Notes: generated by a model not told the origin, from the sequence alone. A stretch of 64,000 bases of DNA from Solidesulfovibrio carbinolicus (GCF_004135975.1 NZ_CP026538.1:3348001-3412000), one strand, 5' to 3'. Positions 1 through 7,966 are shown, numbered from the stretch's first letter. A program made the numbers and translations.

Positions 1-113
1 CCCGCGTTGGGCAGTCCCTTGACGTCGCCAAGCGACGCGGCCTTGGCCGTCGCGCCGGAGCCCAGGGTGACGCCGGCCGCGCCCAGAAGGCCCAGAAAGT
101 GTCTACGTTTCAT
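1..113 (-). CDS. hmcB: HmcB-like periplasmic iron-sulfur protein, N-terminus only
   Basis: Only the first 37 or so codons are inside the window; the gene runs off the left edge. The start MKRRHFLGLLGAAG is a twin-arginine signal (RRHFL plus a hydrophobic stretch), as expected for a protein exported already carrying Fe-S clusters. It begins 28 bases after the stop of hmcA on the same strand. In the known Desulfovibrio hmc operon hmcB follows hmcA and encodes the ferredoxin-like partner linking the cytochrome to the membrane HmcCDE. The name rests on this order plus the Tat signal, because no cluster motif is visible here. Confidence 0.7.
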   Translation of the reverse strand, partial: MKRRHFLGLLGAAGVTLGSGATAKAASLGDVKGLPNA

Positions 114-141
114 TGTAGCGAGACCTCTGCTGGTTTGGGTC

Positions 142-1899
142 CTATTGCTTCTTTTCCTTGTGGCAACCGGCGCAGTCCGTGGCGGCAGGCACGGGCTTGG
201 CGCCCGGAGCCTTGCTGACGACCTTGCCCTCGATGCCCATTGCCTTGTGACAGCCCATGCACTGGTTGTGGTAGGCGGCCTTGAGCGCCGGACGGGCGGA
301 GGCGGTAGTCGTTTCGACGGCCTGGTGGCAGTTGCCGCAACGCGGCGGCGTCTTCGAGGCCGGGCTGTTGTGGTGGCAGCCCTGGCACACGGCGGCGTCG
401 GTGGCGTGGAAGGCCCCGGCCAGCTTGCTGTCCTTCATGCCGTCGAGCATGGCCTGGACGATCTGGCGGTGGGGCAGGACCGACGGCTCGTAGTCCTTGG
501 ACAGGGACCCGATGGTCACGGTCTGGGGGATGTCCTCGACCGGGAAGGTCGTGGTCACGTCGCGCTTGCCGGCCAGCAGCTTCTTGGCCAGGTCGGCTTC
601 GGCGGCGGCGGTGTCGGCGCTGGCCGGCTTGGCCATCATGGAGGTCATGGCCTCCTGCAGGGCGGCGTCGCCGGGCACGTGGCAGGAACCGCACTTGTCC
701 ACCCCGCCGATGCCCTTGGGCATGGGGTCGTGGCAGCCGGCGCACTCGGGCTTTTTCTGGGCCACGGCGTGGCAACCGGCGCAGCTCTGGGTCGCGCCGA
801 CGTTGTGCATCGCGCCTTCCAGGGTCACGAATCCGCCTTCCTTCACGCCGGCCGGGGTGTGGCACTTGGCCGAACAGGAGGACAGGGCGGCGTGGTGGCA
901 GGACACGCAGGTCTCGCTCTTGGCTTCGTGGTACTTGTGGTCAAAGGGCACGGCGGGCATGCCGGCATAGGGCTTGCCCGGAGTGGCCATGGAGGTCTGG
1001 ACGGCGGCCGGACGCACCATGACGTAGTCGGGCTGGCCGCGCTTGATGCGCAGGTCCGCGCCCTGGGGAACTTTCTTTAAGGACGTCTCGGCGATGGCCT
1101 TCTGATCCAGGGGGCCATGGCAGCCGGCGCAGGTGACCGGGCCGGTGGGCACGTCCTTGCCGGCGGCGGCCGCGGCCTTGTGGCAGGTCACGCATTCGCC
1201 GTGGGCGGCCAGGCGCAGGGAGCGGATCTCCTTGGGCTGGCGGTTTTCCACCACGGTGGTCGTCTCGCCGTGGCAGTACGAGCAGGAACCGGGGACCTCT
1301 TCCGGCTTGGGCGCGGGAACGGTCTTGCCGGTCTTCTCGCTGAAGATGTGGTGACAGGCGCCGCACTTGTTGTCGGCTTTTTCCTGGGTGGCGGCGTGGC
1401 GGTAATGCAGCCGCTTGTCCACGACCAGGGGCTGCCAGTTGGAGGCCACGTCAGGCGTGGCGTTGTGGCAGCCTTTGCACTGGACGTCGGTGGGGCCGGT
1501 CTTCTGGCCGGCGGCCGCCATGTCCTTGTGACAGCTGATGCAGTTGTTGTGGTAGTTGTCGCGCAGCTTCTCGCCGGATACAGGCTTGCCCTGGCTCATG
1601 TATCCGAGCTGCATCACGCCGTCCTTGTCGGACAGGTGACAGGTGCCGCACTCTTTCTTGTAAAAGTCTTTCTGCTTGCCCAAAGCCGTGGTGTGCTTGT
1701 CGTGCAAAAACGCCACGGTGGGTTGCGACAATTTGCCGTAGGCCTTCATTGCATCGATGGTGACGATGTCGGCCCGCTGCTTGTCGCTGACCGGCTGGGC
1801 GGCGGTGGCCCGGCCCATCGGCAAAGCGGACAAGCCGCCAATGCCGCAAATGGCCAGGACGGCCAGCAGCTGTCTCATGCGCCGTTTTCCGTTTTTCAT
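142..1899 (-). CDS. hmcA: HmcA, high-molecular-weight 16-haem cytochrome c
   Basis: A periplasmic multihaem cytochrome of about 585 residues. I count 15 CXXCH motifs plus one CX3CH (CSAKCH), giving the 16 haem sites typical of HmcA. The N-terminus (basic KNGKRRMRQ then LLAVLAICGIGG and an AxA-like site before AQPV) is a Sec signal peptide. In Desulfovibrio, HmcA takes electrons from periplasmic hydrogenase or the type I cytochrome c3 and passes them to the transmembrane Hmc complex. The start at 1899 is chosen because the signal peptide follows directly and GAAG lies 5 bases upstream; a second ATG seven codons later is possible. hmcB follows. Confidence 0.93.
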   Translation of the reverse strand: MKNGKRRMRQLLAVLAICGIGGLSALPMGRATAAQPVSDKQRADIVTIDAMKAYGKLSQPTVAFLHDKHTTALGKQKDFYKKECGTCHLSDKDGVMQLGYMSQGKPVSGEKLRDNYHNNCISCHKDMAAAGQKTGPTDVQCKGCHNATPDVASNWQPLVVDKRLHYRHAATQEKADNKCGACHHIFSEKTGKTVPAPKPEEVPGSCSYCHGETTTVVENRQPKEIRSLRLAAHGECVTCHKAAAAAGKDVPTGPVTCAGCHGPLDQKAIAETSLKKVPQGADLRIKRGQPDYVMVRPAAVQTSMATPGKPYAGMPAVPFDHKYHEAKSETCVSCHHAALSSCSAKCHTPAGVKEGGFVTLEGAMHNVGATQSCAGCHAVAQKKPECAGCHDPMPKGIGGVDKCGSCHVPGDAALQEAMTSMMAKPASADTAAAEADLAKKLLAGKRDVTTTFPVEDIPQTVTIGSLSKDYEPSVLPHRQIVQAMLDGMKDSKLAGAFHATDAAVCQGCHHNSPASKTPPRCGNCHQAVETTTASARPALKAAYHNQCMGCHKAMGIEGKVVSKAPGAKPVPAATDCAGCHKEKKQ

Positions 1900-2076
1900 A
1901 CCTTCTTCGACCCTCTGCTTACGTGTTGCTTTCGCCCTTCCCCAGGTTGGCAATAGACGTACTGCTCCTGCCCTCGCACCTCCCTTGGCCCGCGGTCAAA
2001 ATCATGGACTTGCGATCCAGAACGCAACCCGGCGACAGGCTTGGCGAAAACTGCCTATTGACAGTGCCCGCCAAGT

Positions 2077-2106
2077 TTGTCACGAGTTGCAAAACTTGCG
2101 TGACAA
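2077..2106. promoter_or_regulatory. 30-bp dyad, candidate regulator operator 1
   Basis: Arms TTGTCACG (2077-2084) and CGTGACAA (2099-2106) are perfect inverted repeats separated by 14 bases. The site lies between the divergent hmcA and TunR-like genes. A second dyad of the same size follows at 2131-2160. The size is close to that of a Xer-type recombinase site, which suits the recombinase-fold protein encoded just downstream; that link is inference. Confidence 0.6.
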
Positions 2107-2130
2107 TAAAGTTAGCCGCTTTTGTGAAAA

Positions 2131-2160
2131 TTGTCACCTCATTTTTTCTTTTCGTGATAA
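2131..2160. promoter_or_regulatory. 30-bp dyad, candidate regulator operator 2
   Basis: Arms TTGTCACC (2131-2138) and CGTGATAA (2153-2160) form an imperfect inverted repeat with the same 14-base spacer as operator 1. The right arm ends 19 bases before the TTG start of the TunR-like gene, so binding here would plausibly block its own transcription. TTGTCA and TGATAA with an 18-base gap could also serve as -35 and -10. Confidence 0.55.
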
Positions 2161-2179
2161 ACGAAACCCGGAGGCCACG

Positions 2180-3292
2180 TTGAGCGGCATTGACCTGGAG
2201 CACGTCCTGGGGGATATGGGACAGCCCATGCACGACCACGACACCACGCCCCCCATCGAGGCGAACGAACCCAATTTTCTCACGGTCGAGCAGATGCGCT
2301 GCCTGGACGCCGCCTTTGCCGCCTGGGTGGCCAAGGCCAAGGGCAAACGGTCGGTGGTCTCCCGCAACCGCACGCGACTGGTCTTTTTGCTGCTGCGCTA
2401 TACCGGAGCGAAATTGGGGGAAATTCTGGCCATCGACGACCAGAAGGACTTTGTCCTGGCCTGCCGCAAGGTGCTGCTTGGCGGCGGCCGCGACACCGAC
2501 GCCAAGCCCCGGCGCGAGGTCTATCTGCCCGGAGAGCTCCACGCCGAACTCAAGCAACTCCTGCGCGACCCGGATTACACCCCGCACCGGGGGGGAATTT
2601 TCCATCTCGACCAGGGCTACGTCCGCCGGGTCATCTACGACCGGGCCAGCGAAGCCGGCATTCCCAAGCACCTGGCCAACCCCAACACCCTGCGCCGCTC
2701 CCGGGCCGTGGAACTGCTGCAAAACGGCGTGCCCCTGACCGTGGTCCAGCGCATCCTGGGGCATCTGACCGCCAACTCCACCGCCGCCTTCCTTGATCTG
2801 CCCGAGGAAGAGCAAAAGCGCCTGGAAAAGCATTTCCTCGACCGGGAAAACCGCCGGGCGGCCGGGCAGTACAACACCTTTTTCGGCAAGATCGCCGCCA
2901 TCGAGGCCGGCGAGATCCAGTCGCGCCTGACCGTGCGCACCTTGGGCGGCCACGACCTCACGGCGGTCATTTCCACCAAGAGCCTGGAAGCCCTGGGCCT
3001 GCGCCTGGGCGGGCTGGCCACGGTGCGGGTCAAGGGCGCCCTGCTCGCCCTGGCCGACGCGGCCGAAGCGGGCGTCGCTCCGGACACGCACCCGGCCGAG
3101 AACCGGTTTCGCGGCGTGGTCGAACGGGTGACCCGGGGCGCCGACGTCGCCGAGGTGGTGGCCGCCCTGGCCGACGGCACGCGCATTTCCGCTACCCTGG
3201 GCCTGGACGCCCTGGCCGAGCTGCGGTTTTGCCAGGGCGACGGCGTCACGGTCCTTGTCAGCGCCTTTTCCGTCATTGTTTCAGCGGGTTGA
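2180..3292 (+). CDS. TunR-type regulator: dead tyrosine-recombinase domain plus two TOBE (Mop) domains
   Basis: A 370-residue protein. Residues about 35-210 have the XerC/D fold, and the last 140 residues or so carry two Mop/TOBE oxyanion-binding domains. The recombinase catalytic set is broken: the first Arg is K78 (TGAKLGE), HxLRH reads N169-T-L-R172-R173, LGH is kept at H195, and the nucleophile Tyr is F204. This is the layout of TunR, the tungstate-responsive repressor of Desulfovibrio. It therefore most likely binds DNA and senses molybdate or tungstate without recombining. Start: TTG 2180 with GGAGG five bases upstream. Two dyads precede it. Whether it controls hmc, tup or only itself is not shown here. 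Confidence 0.8.
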   Translation: MSGIDLEHVLGDMGQPMHDHDTTPPIEANEPNFLTVEQMRCLDAAFAAWVAKAKGKRSVVSRNRTRLVFLLLRYTGAKLGEILAIDDQKDFVLACRKVLLGGGRDTDAKPRREVYLPGELHAELKQLLRDPDYTPHRGGIFHLDQGYVRRVIYDRASEAGIPKHLANPNTLRRSRAVELLQNGVPLTVVQRILGHLTANSTAAFLDLPEEEQKRLEKHFLDRENRRAAGQYNTFFGKIAAIEAGEIQSRLTVRTLGGHDLTAVISTKSLEALGLRLGGLATVRVKGALLALADAAEAGVAPDTHPAENRFRGVVERVTRGADVAEVVAALADGTRISATLGLDALAELRFCQGDGVTVLVSAFSVIVSAG

Positions 3293-3441
3293 TCACAACA
3301 CTCGCCTGCGTCCGGCCGCCCTGTTGGCGACCCCGCACAAATACGCTGGTTTTTAGGGGAAATCTGGATTAGGTTCTGGCGTTGCTTTCACACAGGCTTC
3401 GCGGCTGGCCGGCCTGCCGCGCCGTCACCGGAGGGTCCGCC

Positions 3442-5814
3442 ATGACGCCTCGCCTGGCCCTGCCCAAGCTCGCCGACCTTGCCGCCGCCTTGCCGCGGCT
3501 TTTGCGCTCCATCCGCTGCTCGCTCATCACCAAACTGGCCATCGCCTCGGGCGCGGCCTTGATGCTCTTTTTCTTCCTGTGGTCGTCGCTCAACATCAAC
3601 GCCATGAAGACCCTGTCCACCGAGGCGGCCATGTCGGACATGGACCGCCTGGGCAACACCATTAACCTCGGCCTGCACTATGCCATGCTCACCTACGCCC
3701 CGGATTCCATCCGGGAGATCATCAAGAGCATCAGCACCCAGCAGGGCATCATCTCCATCCGCGTCTACAATAAAAAAGGCCAGATCAAGTATTCCAACCT
3801 CCTCTCCGAGATCGACGAGACCACCGACATCAAGGAAGAGGCCTGCTACGTCTGCCACCGCACGACCCCGCCCCAGGTCCACATTCCCCGGCGCGAGCGC
3901 ACCCGCTTTTTCACCGACGCCTCGGGCCATCCCTGCATCGGCATCCTGCGCCCCATCGAAAACGAACCGTCCTGCGCGGGCGACCCCTGCCACGTCCACC
4001 CGGCCGACAAGAAGATCCTGGGCCTACTCGACATCACCGTGTCCCAGGCCGGCAGCGAAGCCATGCTGGCCGGCTACACCGAACGCAATTTCCTGGCCGC
4101 CCTGGGCGCGGCCGCCGGCACCTTCCTGGTGCTGTTTCTGTGCACCCACCTTTTGGTCAACCGCCCGGTGCGGGCCATGATCCGGGCCACCAGGGCCATT
4201 GCCTCGGGCCGGGGGTTCACGGGCCTTGACCTCAAGCAGTCCGACGAACTGGGCGAGCTGGGCCGGGCCATCGACACCATGGGCCGCGAGGTGTTCGCCA
4301 AGCAGTACGAGCTGGTGCGCCAGAAAAACCGCTACCAGGACCTTTTTGAGCACGTGCCCTGCACCATCACCGTCCAGGATAAGAACCTGCGCCTTTTAAG
4401 CTACAACCAGGCCTTTGCCGACGAATTCCACGCCCGCCCCGGGGAGTACTGCTACAAGGTCTACAAGGGCCGCGACGAACCCTGCGTCCACTGCCCGGTC
4501 ATCCGCACCTTCGAGGACGGCCTGCCCCACGTCACCGAGGAGATCACCGTGGACCGCGACGGCTGCCGTCGCACCTTTTTCGTCAGCACCTCGCCCATGA
4601 CCGACGAATCCGGGGCCATCGCCTCGGTCATGGAAATCAGCCTGGACATTTCCGAGAGCAAGTTCCTGGAAGAGGAGCTGGAGCGTTCCCGCAAAAAGTA
4701 TCAGGCCATCTTCAGCTGCATCCCCTCGGCGCTTTTCGTGCTGTCCCCCGAGGACCTGACCATCCTGGAATGCAACGCCAGGCCCGAGACCCTCTACGGC
4801 TACCAGCCAACGGAACTCCTTGGCCGGCCGTTTCTTTCGCTGTTCGACGAACCCGACGTCGCGCCCTTCGAGGCGGCCATACGGGCGCAGCGCCACATCG
4901 ACCGGGTGCGCCACCGCCGCAAGGACGGCACGGGCTTTTTCGCCGCCGTGCGCACCTCCTCGGCCGCCTATCCCGGAGCCCAGGTCTACCTGGCCTCGGT
5001 CACCGACATCACCAGCCGTCTGGAGACCGAACAGCAGCTCATCCAGGCCAGCAAGATGGCGACCCTGGGCGAGATGTCCACCAGCGTGGCCCACGAACTC
5101 AACCAGCCCATGACCGTCATCCAGACCATCGCCGACCTCCTCGTGCGCCGAGTGCGCCGGGGCCAGTGCGTGGACCAGGACACGCTGACCGAAATGGCCG
5201 AGGGCATCAGCCGCCACATCGCCCGGGCGACCAGCATCATCAACCACATGCGGGAATTTGGCCGCAAAGCCGACCGCCACGTCGCCGCCGTGTCCCTGGG
5301 CGCGGTCATAAGGCGCACCTTTGAGCTTTTTTCCCAGCAGCTCAAGGTCCGCAACATCGAGGTGACCTTCGAGCTGCCGGACGACCTGCCAGACGTGGCC
5401 GCCCAGGCCAATCCCCTGGAGCAGGTGTTCATGAATCTGCTGTTAAACGCCCGGGACGCCGTGGACGAACGTTACGGCCAGCAATCCGTGCCCGGGGTCA
5501 AGCGCATCGCCATCGCCGCCGGGCTGGACACCGTGGACGGCAGGCAATTCGTGACCGCAAGCGTGGCCGACAACGGTCCGGGCATCGCCCCGGAGGTGGT
5601 CGGGCGCATCTTCGAACCGTTTTTCACCACCAAGGAAGTGGGCAAGGGAACGGGGCTCGGGCTGTCCATCAGCTACGGAATCGTCAAGGATTACGGGGGA
5701 GACATCGTGGCCGACGCCGCGCCGGAGGGCGGCGCGCGCTTCACCATCCGGCTGCCGGTCTGGCCCGATCCCGGCCAGTCCCCCCAGAGCGAAGCATTCC
5801 CGCCCCGCGACTGA
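3442..5814 (+). CDS. Membrane sensor histidine kinase with periplasmic haem-binding motifs
   Basis: A 790-residue kinase. TM1 (about 33-52) and TM2 (about 212-234) flank a periplasmic domain holding C135-YV-C138-H139 and a CX4CH motif C178-AGDP-C183-H184, both able to carry c-type haem. After TM2 come HAMP, two PAS domains (about 290-410 and 415-535), HisKA with phospho-acceptor H551 (VAHELNQP) and an HATPase domain with N, G1 (DNGPGIAP) and GTGLGL boxes. The architecture suggests redox or gas sensing in the periplasm, fitting its place beside hmcA. ATG 3442 is chosen because GGAGG precedes it by about 7 bases. Two single-domain receivers follow on the same strand. Confidence 0.88.
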   Translation: MTPRLALPKLADLAAALPRLLRSIRCSLITKLAIASGAALMLFFFLWSSLNINAMKTLSTEAAMSDMDRLGNTINLGLHYAMLTYAPDSIREIIKSISTQQGIISIRVYNKKGQIKYSNLLSEIDETTDIKEEACYVCHRTTPPQVHIPRRERTRFFTDASGHPCIGILRPIENEPSCAGDPCHVHPADKKILGLLDITVSQAGSEAMLAGYTERNFLAALGAAAGTFLVLFLCTHLLVNRPVRAMIRATRAIASGRGFTGLDLKQSDELGELGRAIDTMGREVFAKQYELVRQKNRYQDLFEHVPCTITVQDKNLRLLSYNQAFADEFHARPGEYCYKVYKGRDEPCVHCPVIRTFEDGLPHVTEEITVDRDGCRRTFFVSTSPMTDESGAIASVMEISLDISESKFLEEELERSRKKYQAIFSCIPSALFVLSPEDLTILECNARPETLYGYQPTELLGRPFLSLFDEPDVAPFEAAIRAQRHIDRVRHRRKDGTGFFAAVRTSSAAYPGAQVYLASVTDITSRLETEQQLIQASKMATLGEMSTSVAHELNQPMTVIQTIADLLVRRVRRGQCVDQDTLTEMAEGISRHIARATSIINHMREFGRKADRHVAAVSLGAVIRRTFELFSQQLKVRNIEVTFELPDDLPDVAAQANPLEQVFMNLLLNARDAVDERYGQQSVPGVKRIAIAAGLDTVDGRQFVTASVADNGPGIAPEVVGRIFEPFFTTKEVGKGTGLGLSISYGIVKDYGGDIVADAAPEGGARFTIRLPVWPDPGQSPQSEAFPPRD

Positions 5815-5885
5815 CGTTTTTCCTTGCCTGTCCCGGCCCATCCGTTTCATAACGGACGCCGACACTAACGCAGCCGGAGGCCCCC

Positions 5886-6245
5886 ATGGCCCATACCATC
5901 CTGATCGTGGACGACGATCCGGATATTGTCGCCTACCTCGAGGACGTCTTCACCGACGAAGGCTACCGCACGGTCTCCGCCCGAAACGGCAAGCAGGCCC
6001 TGGCCGCCATTGAATCCGAGCGCCCCGACGCCATCACCCTGGACCTGGAAATGCCGGACATGACCGGCCCCAAGTTCAACCGCGCCCTGGAGAAATCCGG
6101 CCGCGACATCCCCATCGTGGTCATCACCGGCCATCCCGGCCTCAAATACGTGATCCCCGGAGCCCGGGCCGTGTTCGACAAACCCATCGACCGGCTGGCC
6201 TTACTCGCCGCGCTTCGTGATATTCTCGGACAGGACGACAACTAA
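5886..6245 (+). CDS. Single-domain response regulator (receiver)
   Basis: 119 residues, a CheY-like receiver with no output domain. Acidic pocket D9-D10-D11, phospho-acceptor D53 (TLDLEMPD), Thr in VVITG and the switch Lys in FDKP are all present. It starts 71 bases after the haem-motif kinase with CGGAGG eight bases before the ATG, so it is the likely first phosphorylation target. A receiver without output suggests a phosphorelay or protein-interaction role; the final output is not visible here. Confidence 0.88.
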   Translation: MAHTILIVDDDPDIVAYLEDVFTDEGYRTVSARNGKQALAAIESERPDAITLDLEMPDMTGPKFNRALEKSGRDIPIVVITGHPGLKYVIPGARAVFDKPIDRLALLAALRDILGQDDN

Positions 6246-6385
6246 AAAAAGCCCAGGACAAGCCGTTTTAGGCAAATGGATAATTCACGGTTGGCAGAGG
6301 AAGCAATTCGCGTTACAAAACGCCAGGATGCGACGCAGCGCGCCCGGGTAAGCCATCACCCGGGCCAAGCCACAAGGAGACGGGC

Positions 6386-6742
6386 ATGGCCAAGAAAATC
6401 ATGGTGGTCGACGACGATCCGCAGATCATCTCGTACCTGACGACCCTTTTTGCCGACAACGGCTATGACGTGTGCAGCGCGTCCGACGGCGAAGTCGCCC
6501 TTTCGGTCCTCGAAAAAGAGCGCCCCGACTGCATCACCCTGGACCTGGAGATGCCCAACGAATGGGGGCCGCGCTTTTACCGCAAATACAGCCAGAAAGA
6601 AGAGTTCAAGCACACGCCGGTCATCGTCATCAGCGGCCTCGACGGCCATGACCAGTCCATCCGCAAGGCCGTGGCCGCCATCCGCAAACCCTTCGAGCCC
6701 GAAGCGGTGCTGACGGCCGTCAAAAAGGCCCTGGGCGAGTAG
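6386..6742 (+). CDS. Single-domain response regulator (receiver), second copy
   Basis: 118 residues, closely similar to the receiver just upstream (same MVVDDDP start, phospho-acceptor D53 in TLDLEMP, switch Lys in IRKPF), so the two probably arose by duplication. AAGGAG precedes the ATG. The 140-base gap between the two receivers holds a GCCCGGGT/ACCCGGGC hairpin (6342-6365). Kinase plus two receivers form one apparent module; whether the receivers compete for phosphate or act on different partners cannot be read from sequence. Confidence 0.86.
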   Translation: MAKKIMVVDDDPQIISYLTTLFADNGYDVCSASDGEVALSVLEKERPDCITLDLEMPNEWGPRFYRKYSQKEEFKHTPVIVISGLDGHDQSIRKAVAAIRKPFEPEAVLTAVKKALGE

Positions 6743-6804
6743 CCGCGCCCCTGCAGAAAGACGACGGTAGTTTTGAAGAAAAGGTAATGGTTTTAAGCTG
6801 CTGC

Positions 6805-6983
6805 CCGAAAAACGCCAGGGGCGGTTTTCGGGGACGCGACACGAAAGTCCAGACCCGCTTTCCGGGTTGTCCCTGGCCGGCCGGTCGCGTCAAGCCCATG
6901 CCGCAAGGCGGCTGCAAACGCCCGGAGTCTTCCCGGGCCGCAACAACGCGCTCCAAGGCGGGACCCGGCGGTCCCGCCTTTTT
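6805..6983 (+). ncRNA. Candidate structured RNA ending in an intrinsic terminator
   Basis: A run of hairpins fills the gap after the second receiver. The first is CCGAAAAACGCC/GGCGGTTTTCGG (6805-6831); then a CCAG-ACCCG/CGGGT-CTGG stem near 6850-6875, GCCGC/GCGGC near 6900-6913, and the terminator at 6957-6983. The density of stems ahead of a strong terminator over 200 bases past the last stop codon suggests a small RNA or long structured 3' UTR. No known RNA family was recognised and no good promoter was found, so this stays a candidate. Confidence 0.35.
6957..6983 (+). terminator. Rho-independent terminator
   Basis: Perfect 9-bp stem GGCGGGACC (6957-6965) and GGTCCCGCC (6970-6978), a 4-base loop and five Ts. 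It ends transcription of the kinase/receiver module or of the candidate RNA before the convergent gene at 7020. Confidence 0.85.
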
Positions 6984-7019
6984 CGGTCTGACCGGCTGCT
7001 TGGGTCGGTCCCGGTCGGC

Positions 7020-7403
7020 TCAAGCAACCTCGGCGTCATCACCCGGACAACGGCCGCCCCTCCCCTCCCCCGCGCCCAGGTCCGGCCCAAGCCCGGTCCA
7101 ACGCCAATAGGCCGGCGGAATCTCGATATGCATGTCCGCTTCGATCTCGGGCATGTGAAAAAGAAAATAGAGCGACGGGCTGGGCGGCACGCTGTAAAGC
7201 CGCCCGGCCATGCGCCGACGGATAAGCCCATCAGGCAGCCCGTACTCCTGGGCCACCGCCAAAATCGCCTCCCCGATCATTCGCATCCCGTCGGCCGAAA
7301 ACCGCACCGAATGCAGCCGGATCGCATGGGCCGGCCGGCCGTTAAGATAAACCAGCTCCTCGCCGACGCCCGATCCCGGGGCATACTGCTCTGGACGAAA
7401 CAT
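7020..7403 (-). CDS. Hypothetical protein
   Basis: A 127-residue protein not recognised as any family. It has no signal peptide or membrane segment; the middle (YSVPPSPSLYFLFHMPEIEADMHIEIPPAYW) looks like a small beta-rich fold, and the last 20 residues are Gly/Asp-rich. ATG 7403 is preferred over an upstream ATG at 7481 because GAGG sits 7 bases before it, and because the upstream ATG overlaps a TTGACA promoter and palindrome that would then lie inside the gene. The palindrome suggests control by a Fur-family repressor. The gene stands alone, convergent with the receivers and divergent from emrE. Confidence 0.6.
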   Translation of the reverse strand: MFRPEQYAPGSGVGEELVYLNGRPAHAIRLHSVRFSADGMRMIGEAILAVAQEYGLPDGLIRRRMAGRLYSVPPSPSLYFLFHMPEIEADMHIEIPPAYWRWTGLGPDLGAGEGRGGRCPGDDAEVA

Positions 7404-7450
7404 GAAAGCGCCTCGCGGTTGAAGTTGCGCCCTGGCGGGCGTTTTCTCCG

Positions 7451-7479
7451 CTTTATTGAAATTGAATTTCAATGTCAAC
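7451..7479 (-). promoter_or_regulatory. Promoter with embedded Fur-like palindrome
   Basis: Reading the minus strand, TTGACA (7479-7474) and an AT-rich -10 near 7457-7451 flank a perfect palindrome with 9-bp arms, ATTGAAATT-G-AATTTCAAT (7455-7473). It resembles the Desulfovibrio Fur box (TGAAAAT-N-ATTTTCA) with a two-base difference per arm, and fills the spacer where a repressor would block polymerase. A PerR or Zur site is the alternative. Confidence 0.5.
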
Positions 7480-7561
7480 ATCTGCCCGCGTCGAGTTCCT
7501 CGGATGGGCAGGCCCTTCCCCGCCGCGATTGACAACCATCCGCCAGAGCATCAACTAACCA

Positions 7562-7580
7562 GGAGCGGCGCAGCCGCTCC
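7562..7580. promoter_or_regulatory. Perfect small hairpin before emrE
   Basis: GGAGCGGC (7562-7569) and GCCGCTCC (7573-7580) are perfect arms around a 3-base loop, about 15 bases ahead of the emrE ribosome binding site. It could be an operator or an mRNA hairpin affecting translation; nothing in the sequence decides. Confidence 0.3.
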
Positions 7581-7609
7581 GACTTCACCTGCAGCCCGGA
7601 GGCGCTCCC

Positions 7610-7951
7610 ATGACCCTCACCCAAACCTATCTCTGCCTGGGCGCGGCCATCGTGGCCGAAGTCGTGGCCACGACCACGCTTAAGACCACCGCCAACTTCA
7701 CCCGCCTGTGGCCGAGCCTGGCCGTCATCGCCGGTTACGGCGTCTCGTTTTACCTGCTGACCTTCGCCCTGACCGTCCTGCCAACCGGCATCGCTTACGC
7801 CATCTGGTCCGGGGTGGGCATCATCCTCATCTCCGCCGCCGGCTGGCTCCTCCACGGCCAACGCCTGGACGCGCCGGCCATCATCGGCCTGGGCCTCATC
7901 ATCGCCGGCGTGGTGGTGGTCAACGTCTTTTCCAAAAGCATCAGCCACTGA
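7610..7951 (+). CDS. emrE: Small multidrug resistance (SMR) efflux protein, EmrE type
   Basis: 113 residues, the standard SMR length, with four membrane helices. The essential membrane Glu is E17 (AIVAEVVATTTLK). The blocks FTRLWPS, LPTGIAYAIWSGVGI and GQRLDAPAIIGLGLIIAGV match EmrE closely, indicating proton-coupled export of cationic hydrophobic compounds as a dimer in the inner membrane. GGAGG lies 7 bases before the ATG. The neighbouring cadR/cadA pair is also efflux-related but is convergent and has its own control. A guanidinium exporter role is less likely because the motif set is EmrE-like. Confidence 0.88.
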   Translation: MTLTQTYLCLGAAIVAEVVATTTLKTTANFTRLWPSLAVIAGYGVSFYLLTFALTVLPTGIAYAIWSGVGIILISAAGWLLHGQRLDAPAIIGLGLIIAGVVVVNVFSKSISH

Positions 7952-7966
7952 CCAGGACCAACCGTT

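Noticed and set aside
2180-3292. Phage or integron integrase
   Set aside because: The catalytic Arg, both His of the central box and the Tyr nucleophile are replaced, TOBE domains are fused, and no attachment repeats or phage genes are near.
6285-6305. Sigma-54 promoter between the receivers
   Set aside because: TTGGCA and a downstream GC are present but the GG-GC spacing is 8 instead of 10 and no TTGC follows.
6743-6985. c-di-GMP riboswitch, RNase P or SRP RNA
   Set aside because: Only isolated short matches (GAAAGTCC) were seen; none of the conserved cores of these RNAs is present.
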